In this document: in pieces, positions 1 through 11,197 of the stretch | Layout: each line of letters starts with the position of its first letter | How positions within the stretch are numbered: the stretch's first letter is position 1 | Origin: Paraniabella defluvii | GTDB lineage: Bacteria > Bacteroidota > Bacteroidia > Chitinophagales > Chitinophagaceae | DNA: 64,000 bases | Assembly: GCA_019316985.1 (NCBI GenBank) | Contig: CP079215.1 | Location: forward strand, 3,968,001 to 4,032,000 | Direction: 5' to 3' | The notes under the pieces: model-generated | What the model saw: the letters and a program-made list of their open reading frames with translations, nothing else | Told to the model about the DNA's origin: nothing | The model's database searches: none | Translations under genes and position numbers: made by a program

Positions 1-65
1 TGCCATCCTTTAGTGTTGCGTATGCTTCTAAAAAATATAGAAATTCAGATTTTAAATATACACTG

Positions 66-1635
66 ATGATAAAGTCCAGACTTTTTGCTTCCTGGTTTTA
101 ATGTCGCTATTGACCCGTCTTCACGCGCAGCAGGCTCCAAAAGCACAAAACCCGATCATATTTGCCGATGTGCCCGATATTTCCATTATTCGTGTGGGAA
201 CCAATTATTACATGAGCAGCACTACCATGCACATGAGCCCGGGTGTGCCTGTCATGAAATCTACCGACCTGGTAAACTGGAAGCTTATTGGTTATTGTTA
301 CGATACATTGAATAAAGTGGGTGTAGACGCTATGAACCTGGATAACGGCAAAAGTACCTATGGCCGAGGCTCCTGGGCTAGTAGCATTCGCTATTATAAG
401 GGCACTTATTATGTTTCCACATTTGCGCAAACTACCGGTAAAACCTATATCTATACCACAAAGGATATTGAAAAAGGGCCGGAAAGCAACCGAATTTAAG
501 CCGATGATGCACGACCATTCTCTGGTTTTTGATGAGGATGGTAAAGCATATATGTTGTATGGTGGCGGCAAATTACGATTGGTAGAATTAAAAGAAGATT
601 TGAGCGGTGTTAAAGAAGGTACAGATCACGTGGTAATTGAGAACGCTACACTGCCCACTACCCCGAAGGTAGCCGTGGCGGCTTACCCGCAGAAGGCTCA
701 CAGGTGTTTAAAGTAAATGGTAAATTCTACCTGTTCAATATTTCATGGCCCCCGGCGGACAGCGTTCTGTAATTATTCATCGTGCTGATAAAATTACGGG
801 TCCATGGGAAGGTAAAATAGGCTTGCAGGACAAAGGCGTGGCCCAGGGTGGCTTAATTGATACGCCCGATGGCCGCTGGTTTGCATATCTTTTCCGGGAT
901 TACGGGGCAGTAGGCCGCATTCCTTACCTGGTTCCGGTAAAGTGGGTAGATGGATGGCCGGTAATAGGCGATGAAAATGGTAAAGTGCCCATGGAGCTTG
1001 ATCTTCCTGCCAGTAAAGGGTTGATACCCGGTATTGTAGCTTCTGATGAATTTACACGTACAAAAGGCCAACAGGCTTTGCCGCTGGTATGGCAATGGAA
1101 TCATAACCCTGTAAATGAGCTGTGGTCGGTAACAGCGCGAAAAGGTTATTTGAGGCTAACCACCGGGCGTATCGATACCAGCTTGCTTCTGGCACGTAAT
1201 ACGCTTACACAACGTACGGTAGGACCCACATCTTCGGGGACCACTTCGATAGATGTATCTCATATGAAGGATGGCGATTTTGCAGGCATCACCTTACTTC
1301 AAAGAAACTATGGAGTATTAGGCGTAAAAATAGAGGGCAACAAGAAATTGCTGGTAATGATCAACGCAAGCGACAACAAACCGGTAGTAGCTGCAACGGT
1401 TCCCCTCGATCAGCATGTTGTTCATCTGAAAGCTACCTGCGATTTCACCAATAAAAAGGATGTAGCTGATTTCTTTTACAGCCTCGATGGCAAAACATGG
1501 ACGCCCATTGGTACACAGTTGAAAATGGCCTATACTATTCCTCACTTTATGGGATATCGCTATGGCTTATTCAATTATGCAACAAAAAGTACAGGAGGTT
1601 ATGCAGACTTTGATTACTTCCGGATAACAAATTAA
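66..1635 (+). CDS. GH43 glycosidase (beta-xylosidase/arabinofuranosidase type), secreted, frameshifted
   Basis: A glycoside hydrolase family 43 enzyme that should remove xylose or arabinose from plant hemicellulose in the periplasm or at the cell surface. The start at 66 gives a signal peptide ending in LHAQQ if one T is restored in the T run near 108-112. A five-blade propeller follows, with FADVPDIS, HDHSLVFDEDG and an acid residue in AEGSQVFK as the expected Asp, Asp and Glu positions. A C-terminal beta-sandwich (about residue 340 on, ALPLVWQWNHNP) resembles the concanavalin-like tail of beta-xylosidases. The reading frame breaks near 475-485, in the C4 run near 665 and in the C5 run near 750. 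Restored length is about 520 residues, normal for the family. First of four GH43 genes here; exact substrate not known. Confidence 0.85.
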
Positions 1636-1841
1636 GCGCAATAAAATATCATCCGGAAAATATATAAGGTCGTTCTCTATCCGGCCGTTTGAAGCAGAAG
1701 TGAAGGACTGGTTGAACTTCATAACAATAACAACAGGAGAGAAAGTTGAAGTGGACCGGATAAGGTTTGGATAAGATCAATCATTTCATGGTATATCGAT
1801 GTTTCAATTTTCAATCTATTAATAAAACAAAAACAAATTGT

Positions 1842-2332
1842 ATGAAACAAACATTTACACGCATTTTGCTGGTAGCTATGGTAACATTTATTACTTCCTC
1901 TTTGTTTGCCCAGCGTGCGGCGCTCTCCGGGAATGGAAGCTGGATGAGAAAAAAAGTGAGCTGGGAGAATTTGCGAGGGCTGCCACTTCTATAAAGGCAG
2001 ATCAAAAGGACAATGCTATTACTATAACAAGGGTAACTCCCGGGTTTAACGGCGGTGATCCCATGACCAACACTATTACGTTACCCTTTGATGGTAAAGT
2101 AGTAGAGTCTGAAGGCTTTCGTGGATCCAAAAGAAAATCAACTGCAAAATGGTCCGACGATGGTAAAACGCTCGTTGTTAGCAATACGATGAGCTTTGAG
2201 CGCGATGGACAAACCTCGGAGTTTAAATCCACAGAAAGCTGGAGTATTACTAAAGATGGCCTGCTGTCAGTAGTTACCCATTCCAATTCACCAAGAGGAG
2301 AAAGTACCGTAAAGGCTATTTACTCCAAATAA
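1842..2332 (+). CDS. small secreted protein, unknown function
   Basis: About 163 residues with a clear signal peptide (MKQTFTRILLVAM to SLFAQ). The mature part starts SGEWKLDEKKSE once one G is restored in the G3 run near 1930; the rest is continuous. Charged beta-strand pattern (GKVVESEG, KWSDDGKTLVVS, ESWSITKDGLLSV) suggests a lipocalin-like or similar small beta barrel, but I recognise no family with certainty. It lies between two GH43 genes on the same strand, so it is probably co-expressed with them. Confidence 0.7.
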
Positions 2333-2349
2333 AGCAATTACTGTTGTTT

Positions 2350-3770
2350 ATGATATCAGCAAAGAAAATATTAGCTGCGTCGCTTACCGCCTGCCTGTCT
2401 GTTTCTTATGCAGGTGCGCAAAACCCCGTTATTCAAACCAGCTACACACCCGATCCAGCTCCCATGGTTTATAAAGACCGGGTATACCTGTATACCGGTG
2501 ATGATATACCCGGAACTGATTTTTATTATATGACCAAATGGCGCCTGTTTTCTTCGGGCGATATGGTTAACTGGACGGATCACGGTGTTCCCATTTCGCT
2601 GGAAACCTTTTCCTGGGCAAGAGATAGGGCATGGGCGGCGCAATGCGTAGAACGTAATGGTAAATTTTACTGGTATATCTGTGCGCAAACCATCAATAAC
2701 GACATGGCTATAGGAGTAGCAGTAGGAGATAGCCCCACCGGTCCTTTTAAAGATGCTATCGGTAAGCCTTTGATCAGCACAGGCAGCTGGTCGAATATAG
2801 ATCCTACAGCTTATGTTGATCATGATGGCCAGGCTTATTTATACTGGGGTAATGGTACTCTTTTTTATGTAAAGCTGAACAAAGACATGGTATCCTATTC
2901 AGGAGATATTGTTGAAGTACCGCAAACATTGGAAACATTTGGAGGTGTAAGAAGACCCAGGGGAGGACAGAACAATCAAAATGCCCAGTCCGGGCCTGCA
3001 GTACCTAATAAGGATATGTTTGTAGAAGGTCCCTGGTTTTATAAACGCAACGGCATCTATTACCAGATGTTTGCCGGCATGGACAAGGGAAAGGAAACCT
3101 TATCTTATTCTATTAGCAACGGCCCGACAGGCCCATGGAAATACCAGGGAAGAATAATGGTGGATCAACCCACTAACAGCTTTACCAATCATGGCGGCAT
3201 TATTGATTTTAGAGGAAAGTCTTATTTATTCTATCATACTGCGTTGCTGCCGGGTGGTGGCAGCTACGGTCGCTCTACCGCTATTGAAGAGTTTACATAC
3301 AATGCTGATGGAACAATCCCTAATATCAATATCTCTAAAGAAGGACCAAAAGCAGCCGGTACCCTTAATCCTTATAAACGCACAGAGGCCGAAACCATCG
3401 CCTGGGCAGCTAAATGTAAAACCAGTACTGATGCCCAAACCGGTGTATATGTATCGGATATAAAAAAGGAGGCTTTGTAAAGGTAAAATCAGTTGACTTT
3501 GGCAGCGCTGCTCCCAAAACCTTTACAGCATCTTTAGCAGCTGGTTTAGACGGCGGTATCCTGGAAGTTTACGTGGATAGCATAGGTGGGCCGAAACTGG
3601 CAACCATCGACGTGCCACGTACCGGTGGCTGGAGTACCTGGAAAAAAATCACCGTACCGGTCACTACGCCCGTTACCGGTGTTAAAGAGCTCTATTTCGC
3701 GTTCAAAGATCATAACCTTACGGCCGGGCGCAATTTGTTCAATTTTGACTATTGGCTGTTTGATAAATAA
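2350..3770 (+). CDS. GH43 with C-terminal CBM6-like module, frameshifted
   Basis: A secreted GH43 glycosidase, most likely an arabinofuranosidase acting on arabinoxylan. ATG at 2350 starts a signal peptide ending SYAGAQNP. Catalytic-type motifs are [21 protein letters not shown] and FVEGPWFYKRNG, giving the Asp, Asp and Glu triad. The last 130 residues (EAETIAWAAKCK, then VKSVDFGS, TVPVTTPVTGVKELYF, NFDYWLF) form a carbohydrate-binding module of the CBM6 type. One A is missing in the A run near 3466, which otherwise would cut the protein inside the binding module. It is a close paralogue of the next gene; both begin QNPxIQTxYTxDPAPMVY. Confidence 0.88.
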
Positions 3771-3943
3771 CCCGCAATTAAGTTTGCAGGCAGTGAAATA
3801 TTTAATGAACTAAACTGCCTGTAAACTTCTCTTTAAATCGCTATGGCAATACTTTATAGCCGGCACTGGTTACATAAATAGTGCTCAGCTAACCAGATAA
3901 AGTGCCCGACTCTTTCAATAACGCATAGACTTTATTCTACAAA

Positions 3944-5335
3944 ATGTTTTATAAGACCAAAACCTTAAAAGCGATAAGATTTTTCAATAAGGGGATGCTT
4001 GCTGCCCTTTTAGTATTTGCTGTAACAGGTACCAACGCTCAAAACCCCATTATACAAACCATGTACACGGCCGACCCGGCGCCGATGGTTTATAACAACA
4101 GGCTCTATGTATATACTACGCATGACGAAGATGCGTCTACCTGGTTTACAATGAATAACTGGAAGGTTTACTCCACGAATGATATGGTGAACTGGACGGA
4201 TCATGGCGTTATCCTGTCTTACTCAGACTTTGAATGGGGAAAGGGGATGCCTGGGCTGCGCAGTGTGTCGAAAAAAATGGGAAGTTTTACCTCTATGTAC
4301 CGATGATCTCGAAAACCAATAACCGGGGCGCCATAGGCGTAGCGGTAGGTGATAGTCCGATGGGACCCTTTCATGATCCCCTGGGTAAGCCTTTGGTACA
4401 AAGTGAGTGGGGTGATATCGATCCAACTGTTTTTATTGATGATGACGGGCAGGCGCATATGTATTGGGGTAATCCCAAACTGAAATATGTAAAGCTAAAC
4501 GAGGATATGATCTCCTATTCGGGAGACATAGTGGAAGTACCTATGACGGAAGCTTCTTTTGGAAAACGGGACGGCGATCCGAAGCGGCCTACAAAATATG
4601 AAGAAGGTCCGTGGCTCTATAAACGTAATAGTCTCTATTACCTGTTTTGGCCGGGCGGCCCTTTGCCCGAGTTCATCGGTTATTCCACCAGCAAAAGCCC
4701 ACAGGGGCCCTGGACATATGGAGGTATTATAATGCCTGCTGAGGGAAAGTCTTTCACCAACCATCCGGGAGTCATTGATTTCAGGGTAAAACCTATTTCT
4801 TTTATCACAACGGAGCGTTACCGGGAGGCGGCGGCTTTACCCGATCGGTTTGTGTGGAGGAACTGAAATTTAATAAAGACGGGACTATAAGCCCCTTTAA
4901 AATGACGGAGGGCATTACTAAGGGTATTGCAACCTTAAATCCATATCAAATGGTACAGGCCGAAACCATATCCTGGTCTGAAGGTGTTAAAGCCAGCCAG
5001 AATCAGAAGGTGGGCGTTTTTATCACTGCAACAAAAGACGGTGCTTACAGCAGTGTTAAAAACGTGGATTTTGGATCGAATGGGGCATCATCGTTTGCTG
5101 CAGGGTAGGCACCACCCATAATGGCGGTGTTACAATGGAGATAAGGCTCGATAAGCCTGACGGACCGTTAGCCGGAACCTTAAAAGTGCCTATGACCGGT
5201 GGTGATGATCGATGGGGAATAACAGAATTAAAGCTGGAGAACAAAATTTATGGTATCCACGATCTGTTTTTTGTCTATAAAGGCAAGGTGCCAACGAACC
5301 TCCTTTACTTCGATTACTGGAGGTTCGCAAAATAA
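3944..5335 (+). CDS. GH43 with C-terminal CBM6-like module, frameshifted paralogue
   Basis: Secreted GH43 enzyme, paralogue of the gene just upstream, with the same order: signal peptide (to GTNAQNP), propeller with [21 protein letters not shown] and [12 protein letters not shown], then a CBM6-like module ending [12 protein letters not shown]. The frame is broken in G runs near 4236-4247, at 4790 (after DFR) and at 5106-5108; adding one G at each restores a continuous protein of about 463 residues. The tandem pair probably arose by duplication and may act on differently linked arabinose or xylose side chains. That split of roles is inference. Confidence 0.85.
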
Positions 5336-5547
5336 CTTATCGCGGTATCATCGTCAGCAGCTAAAGTGCAGAATGGTTAATGATCATCAAAGCGATATTA
5401 TTTTCTAAGGAGCGATAAGGTGATAAAATAACGAGGCACCGTTATTTTTTAGATGTTTTCTAAAATTGAAACCGATTAAAAATATTGTGGGTTAACTGGC
5501 GAAGGGTTAGCGCGGTTTAAGCGTCAAACCCGGCTAATATACATTTT

Positions 5548-8384
5548 ATGAGACTAGCTGGATTTTTATTTTTTATAATGCTGAGCATTACCGGGTACAC
5601 ACAATCCATAAAAGGCACTTTAATGGATCCCGTAGAAGGTATCGTGGTAAAGGGGGTAACGGTTCAATTGCTGAAGGCTGCAGACAGTAGTGCATTTAAG
5701 ACGACAGTCTCTGACTCTTCAGGCACCTTTCTTTTTCTAACCTGGAAACCGGTAATTATGTGTTAAGGGCAACAGCTATTGGTTTTGAAACTTTTTCAAA
5801 AGCAGTTTCATTAACAGCCGCCGAGCCATCGGTTGATATGGATGATGTATATATCCCTAAAAAAACAACGACCCTGGAGGGAGTGGTAATAGTGGCAAGC
5901 GCGCCGGCTGTCAGTCAAAGGGCGATACTACACAGTTTAGCGCTTCCCAGTATAAGGTTAACCCCGATGCAACCGCCGAGGACCTGATTAAAAAATGCCG
6001 GGTATAACGGTGGCAAGAGATGGTACGGTTACAGGCCAGGGCGAGCAGGTTAGAAAAGTTACAGTTGATGGTAAAGATTTTTTTGGTGATGATGCCAATA
6101 TGGCTTTACGGAACTTGCCCGCTGAAGTGGTTGATAAAATACAGCTCTTTGATCGTTTAAGCGACCAGGCCCAGCTTACCGGGTTTGATGACGGCAATAC
6201 CATGAAGGCAATCAATATTGTTACACGCGGCGGTATGCGTAACGGACAGTTTGGGCGTATCTTCGCCGGTTACGGAACTGATAATACTTATTCGGCAGGC
6301 GGCAATACCAGCTTCTTTAAGGGCGACCGGCGTATAACGCTCATCGGTAATTTCAATAATATAAATGTTCAAAACTTTGCACAGCAAGACTTACTCGGCA
6401 TGATGAGTGGTGGCGGACGTGGTGGTGGCGGACGTGGCGGATTTGGCGGGGAGGCTTCGGTGGCGGTGGTTTTGGCGGTGGCGGAATATTCTTCGGGCAG
6501 GCAGGCGGCATCAATACCACCAACGCCTTTGGACTTAACTACTCTGATAAATGGGGTAAGAAGATCAATGTAAGCGGATCTTATTTTTTTCTCGAATGGC
6601 AGAAATGTAAATGAGACTGAAACGTTTTCACCCTCCATTACCAGGAATGATAATAGGATATTGAATCTAACTACAAGAAATACCTCTGTTTCCAATACCA
6701 ATAATCACCGTTTTAATATGCGGTTCGAGTATAAATTAGATTCAAGCAACACCATCACGTATATACCCAGCTGGAACTTTCAGAATAACAGCAGCAGATC
6801 TACCAACTTTACTTCGGCGATTTATGCCGACGGGGATAGTTCCTATATCAGCGATGCCTCCGGCAGCTCCAATCGCGATGGGTTCAATATAGGTAATAAC
6901 TTAATGTATCGCCGTGCGTTCAGGAAAGCAGGCCGGAGTTTTTCACTATCATTACAAGCCAACTTCAGCAAAAATGATGGAGAAAGTTATAATCTTACGA
7001 ACATTGACAAGTACGAAACGATTAACCTTCCCGATGTGCGCAACCAGTACCGTACCAACCCCACCAATAGCCGCAACTATTCAGCCAGGATGAATTTTAC
7101 GGAGCCATTGGGTAAAAACGGTATCCTGGAATTAAGTTATACGCCAGCCAAACGTATCAATAAACGCAACCAGGAAACTTTCGATTATGATGGTGCCGGC
7201 TATACATTACCTAATATAGCACAATCTAACCAGTTCGAGAATACAGTGGTGACGCACAATGGCGGTTTCAATTACCGCTTAGGCAGGGGAAGGGATAACC
7301 AGCTTTCCGCCGGTTTTGATCTGCAGTATTCTAATCTTTACAGCGAGAGAACCAGGCCTACAGTGGGTAAGGTAGATCAAAACTTTTTGCTTTTCTTCCC
7401 AACCTGATGTGGAATAAAAGGTGGGACGTTATGGCAACGCACGCATCTTCTATCGTTCCGGTACTGATTTCCCATCAATTGATCAGTTGCAGGATGTTAT
7501 TGACAGTTCTAATCAAACCAGCATTGTTGTGGGTAACCCCAATCTGCAACAGGCATACAATCACAGGAGCTGTCAGGTATATATATGCCAATACCAAAAA
7601 CAGCAATAGTATTACCGCTAATGTAAACTTTAATCTTATAGATAATTATATTTCTACAGACGTGGTAAACGATAAGGGTATTACCAATACCACCTATATT
7701 AATCTCAACGGGTACCGGAATTTTTCAGGCTTACTGGTATATGCATTTCCCGTAAAATTGATCAAGTCGAATTTTAATATTACCACCAATTACAGCTATG
7801 GAAAAACACCGGGCAAGTACAATGGCATAACCGGGTTTGTAACACGCAATACTTTTGGCGGCGGTATCGTGTTAAGCAGTAATATCAGCGAGCAGGTAGA
7901 CTTTACAGTAAATTATGACATTAACTATACGAAAACGACCAGTACATTAAATAATGCAAGTGCCGGCCAGAACTATCTGCAGCAGAGCCCCGGCGCCAAT
8001 CTTAACCTGTTGTCCAGATCAGGATGGTTTTTTAATTCGAGTATTGCTTATCAAAATTATAAGCTCGAAAACGCCGATGGGGTAGAATATACTTTATGGA
8101 ATGCGGCAGTTGGTAAAAAGTTTTTAGCAAAGAAGCAGGCCGAATTAAAGCTTTCTGTTTTTGATCTGCTGAAGCAAAACAATAATTTCAGTCAAACACT
8201 TAATAGTTTTAACCTTATCCAGACAACAACCACGCGTGTTTTACAGCAGTATTTTATGCTCACTTTTACCTACAGCCTGCGCAATTTTGGTAAGGCCAAC
8301 AATTCTTTCCCCGGAGGAGAGTGGAGAGGTGGAGGCGGAGCGTTTCCCGGAGGAAGGCCGCAGGGCGGACCTCCGTCATTTTAA
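5548..8384 (+). CDS. TonB-dependent outer-membrane beta-barrel receptor, frameshifted
   Basis: An outer-membrane protein of about 940 residues with signal peptide, N-terminal CarboxypepD-like repeat (KGTLMDPVEGIVVKGVTVQL), a plug domain (KVNPDATAEDLIKKMPG, GKDFFGDDANMALRNLP, DGNTMKAINIVTR) and a long C-terminal barrel. A Gly-rich stretch near 6400-6500 (GGGRGGGGRGGFGG) and a Gly/Arg/Pro-rich C-terminus (GGEWRGGGGAFPGG) are typical of this barrel subfamily, which differs from SusC and has no SusD partner here. Breaks: T5 near 5732, G3 near 5921, A6 near 5993, G4 near 6447, an extra T near 6585, and three near 7390, 7423 and 7575. Probably imports an oligosaccharide released by the neighbouring GH43 enzymes or a related ligand. 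Confidence 0.85.
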
Positions 8385-8480
8385 TATACGCAGGGCAGGA
8401 TATGCCTCTGGCTGCTAAAGCTCGGGCTACTCTGGCGCAATAAGATCGCTTAACTACAAAAGCGCCTGTAAATCTCTTCA

Positions 8481-8529
8481 TATAGCAAAGCAAAAGGGCC
8501 GGCGATTGTCTAATCAGCGGCCAATTTTT
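8481..8529 (+). terminator. terminator-like hairpin with repeated leader element
   Basis: TATAGCAAAGCAAA (8481-8494) precedes an imperfect hairpin, GGCC-GC-ATT paired with AAT-GC-GGCC (8497-8522), followed by T5. A near-identical element follows the next gene at 10959-11006, so this is a repeated terminator unit. Confidence 0.6.
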
Positions 8530-8584
8530 GCACATTCGCAATAGGCTATCATTAATATAAACAGTGAAAAGAAAAAATACCCGA

Positions 8585-8608
8585 AATAATGCAATCGATT
8601 GCATTATT
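8585..8608. promoter_or_regulatory. perfect 24-bp palindrome, likely LacI-type operator
   Basis: Each half is AATAATGCAATC and its exact complement, meeting at a central CG (8596-8597). Even-length palindromes centred on CG are typical of LacI/GalR operators. It sits about 210 bp upstream of the GH43 gene at 8816 and two LacI-type regulators with clear HTHs lie 8-10 kb downstream. Which one binds is not known. Confidence 0.6.
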
Positions 8609-8815
8609 GTCTTATCTTTATTTGTCTTTAATACAATTAAAGCTGGCCTGAATCAGGTAACGGGTGGTGTAATGCTTGCAGCAGGCGGGAACAGGGCTTG
8701 CGTAGGGATATGAACAAAGCTTGTCTGTCACTTTTACCGGAATGTATCAGGAATTTGCTTCCAGAGCGCTGACAGAAGCCGGCAGGGATCATTAAGATAA
8801 TACGATATAATATAT

Positions 8816-10921
8816 ATGAAAAGATTCAAATTCCGATTAATAAACTCAGGTATAGGTTTTCTTTTTGTTGCAACGGTACTCTGCTCCATATCAGACGCCA
8901 ACGGACAAAAAGCAGCAGGCTCCAAAATAGCTCCTTCCAAATTTGTGCATAAAGCAGCCGGCAATCCTTACCTTCCCTTATGGGAGCATTTGCCTGATGG
9001 CGAACCGCGTGTATTTGAAGACCCCGATAACCCCGGAAAGTTCCGGGCCTATATTATAGGGTCGCACGACCTGAGGGTAAGTAGTTATTGTGGCCCGGAT
9101 ATCAGGATATGGTCGGCACCGGCAGAGGACTTAACCAGCTGGCGGGATGAAGGGCCGGTTTTTACCTATCCGATCGACGGGCAGTGGGATGTAATGTATG
9201 CGCCCGACCTCGTTGAAGTGAAACGAAAAAACGGTACTAAAGAATATTACCTGTATCCACACAGCCGTGGTCGCAACAGGGAAGCGATGGTTGCAAAAGG
9301 AAACCGCCCCGACGGACCTTTTACGCCCGTTAACTTAACGCCTGATGGAAAGAGCACCGTTCCAGGAAGTATTTTAGGGTTTGACCCGGCTGTTTATATT
9401 GAATACGTCACCGACCCTAAAGACCCTGATTATGAAATAGGTTTCAGGGCATATGGTTATTGGGGTTTCCAGGGGTCATCGGCTGCCCAGTTAGATCAGA
9501 ATACCATGTATTCGCTGAGACCTGGCACTACTATTTCCAAACCTTTTTACCCGCAAGTGTAAGGTATGGAGGTCCCCTGCGTGAGCCTGCCGGTACCCAG
9601 TATCCTCATATTTTCCCAGGGAAGACCTGGGAACCTTCAATTTTTTGAAGCTTCCTCTATACGTAAAGTGGGTAATAAGTTTGTTACCGTATACAGCGGG
9701 TACTCTGGCCCGGATTACGGTATGGGAAGCTCTAATTCTACGCTACGTTATGCTTACGCCGATTCACCTTTAGGGCCCTGGAAGAGCGGCGGTGTTTTGT
9801 TGATTCGCGGGCGCCTGTACTGAACCAGGATGGTACAGCCATACAGGGAAGCAATGCCGGTCATAATACCCATGGAAGTATACAGGAGATCAATGGCCAG
9901 TGGTATGCATTTTATCACCGGCCTCCGAGAGGATTTGGTTTTGCACGCCAGGCTATGGTGGCCCCTGTAACCGTTACATGGGATGAAAAAAAGTAGCCGA
10001 TGGCGGTACTGTTTCTATCAGGGCCTATGATCCGTATACGAAGGATAATATCTGGACCGCAAAAGATAAACAGGGCCGGGAATATAAAGGCGCAGAAGTA
10101 ACTTCTGAAGGGTTCCATTTTTACGGGCTGAACCCTTATCAGTATTATTCTGCAGGGTATGCCTGTTATCTTTCTAATATAGGGCTTCAACAGGATTCGT
10201 GGGATATATGGGACAACCACATGCCGGTTGATAAAGTTAAAAACGGCCATATAATAGGGTATAAGTATTTTGGATTTGGCGGATTAAAAAAGGATAAAAA
10301 CGGGTTAAAAGCATTTGAAGGAACCAAGGCCGGAAATCAAACTGCCTTCAACCTGTTTCTGACACCTAAAACCGCCCATAGCTTTAAGGTAAATGTTTGG
10401 CTGGACGGGCCATGGGATAATGACACCTGGAAAGGCAAGAAAATTGGTGAAATAGTAGTTCCGGCCAATGCCAGGCAAGAGGTAACCCAATTCACGATAG
10501 ATGTTGCCAGGCATGTGGACCACCTGGATAAGAAACACGCCATTTACCTGGTAGCGGAAGGAGAGGGAACCGCTGAGCTTTTTGATTTAACTGGTTTGGG
10601 GTTCAGCTCAATAAAAAGAAAATAAATCGCCCGGTGATTCCGGCAGTTAAGATTGCTGTTAATGGAAAAGAGATCAGCCTGCCTCTTACCCCGGTACGGT
10701 CTACTAATGAAAATGGTATTGTTGGATATGATGTGTATGAAGCAACTTATAAAGCTCCGCAGGGTACGAAAGCATTGCCTAAGGTAACCGCCTGGTGCGA
10801 TAACCGTGGCGTAAAGATTACAGTTACGCAGCCAACATCTGCGTCAGGGAAAGCAATTGTAAAATTTGACTATAAAGGTGTCGTGAAGACCTACAATATT
10901 GTACCGGCTTCAGAAGGGTAG
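8816..10921 (+). CDS. large GH43-family glycosidase with C-terminal extra domains, frameshifted
   Basis: A secreted GH43-type protein of about 700 residues. The signal peptide ends near DANGQKA. Propeller motifs include EPRVFEDPDNPGKFRAY, QWDVMYAPDL, GFDPAVYIE and FFEASSIRKVGNKF, consistent with Asp, Asp and Glu catalytic positions. After about residue 390 come a galactose-binding-like sandwich (KNGHIIGYKYFGFGG to FDLTGLGFSSIKRK) and a final domain of about 100 residues (AVKIAVNGKEISLPL). Breaks occur near 9560 and 9800, near 9990, and in an A run at 10618-10622; a single A there joins the last domain. Preceded by a palindromic operator and flanked by two copies of a terminator element. Substrate unknown; an arabinose- or xylose-containing glycan is likely. 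Confidence 0.8.
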
Positions 10922-10958
10922 AGCCATGAAGTATTACCGGTAGTATATGATCTTTTCG

Positions 10959-11006
10959 TATAGCAAAGCAAACAGGGCGGCGATTGTCTAATCATCCGCC
11001 CTTTTT
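10959..11006 (+). terminator. Rho-independent terminator, second copy of the repeated element
   Basis: TATAGCAAAGCAAA (10959-10972), then stem GGGCGG (10975-10980) with CCGCCC (10996-11001), loop carrying ATTGTCTAAT, then T5. Same layout and loop as the element at 8481-8529. Confidence 0.75.
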
Positions 11007-11197
11007 CAGTTAACAAAATTGTTTTTGCTTTAAAATGCTGCATGGCAGGAATTAACCTTTCAATTTCAATACAAATATCTTCAAATGATTTCGATTGTAA
11101 TAATGTGTTCTGCGGTGATATCAGTTACTTTTGTGCTGAACTGGGTTATTAGAACAATTATCAAATCAATCGCTTAAGCTTTTGAGATACAGGAAAT

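Larger units (their letters stand above)
8385..8815. other. intergenic region between the barrel receptor and the fourth GH43
   Basis: No protein gene seen. It holds a terminator-like hairpin (8497-8529) and a perfect 24-bp palindrome (8585-8608), described separately. The rest shows no further clear structure. Confidence 0.6.

Noticed and set aside
107..571. minus-strand frame over the first GH43
   Set aside because: The plus strand carries the clear GH43 motifs.
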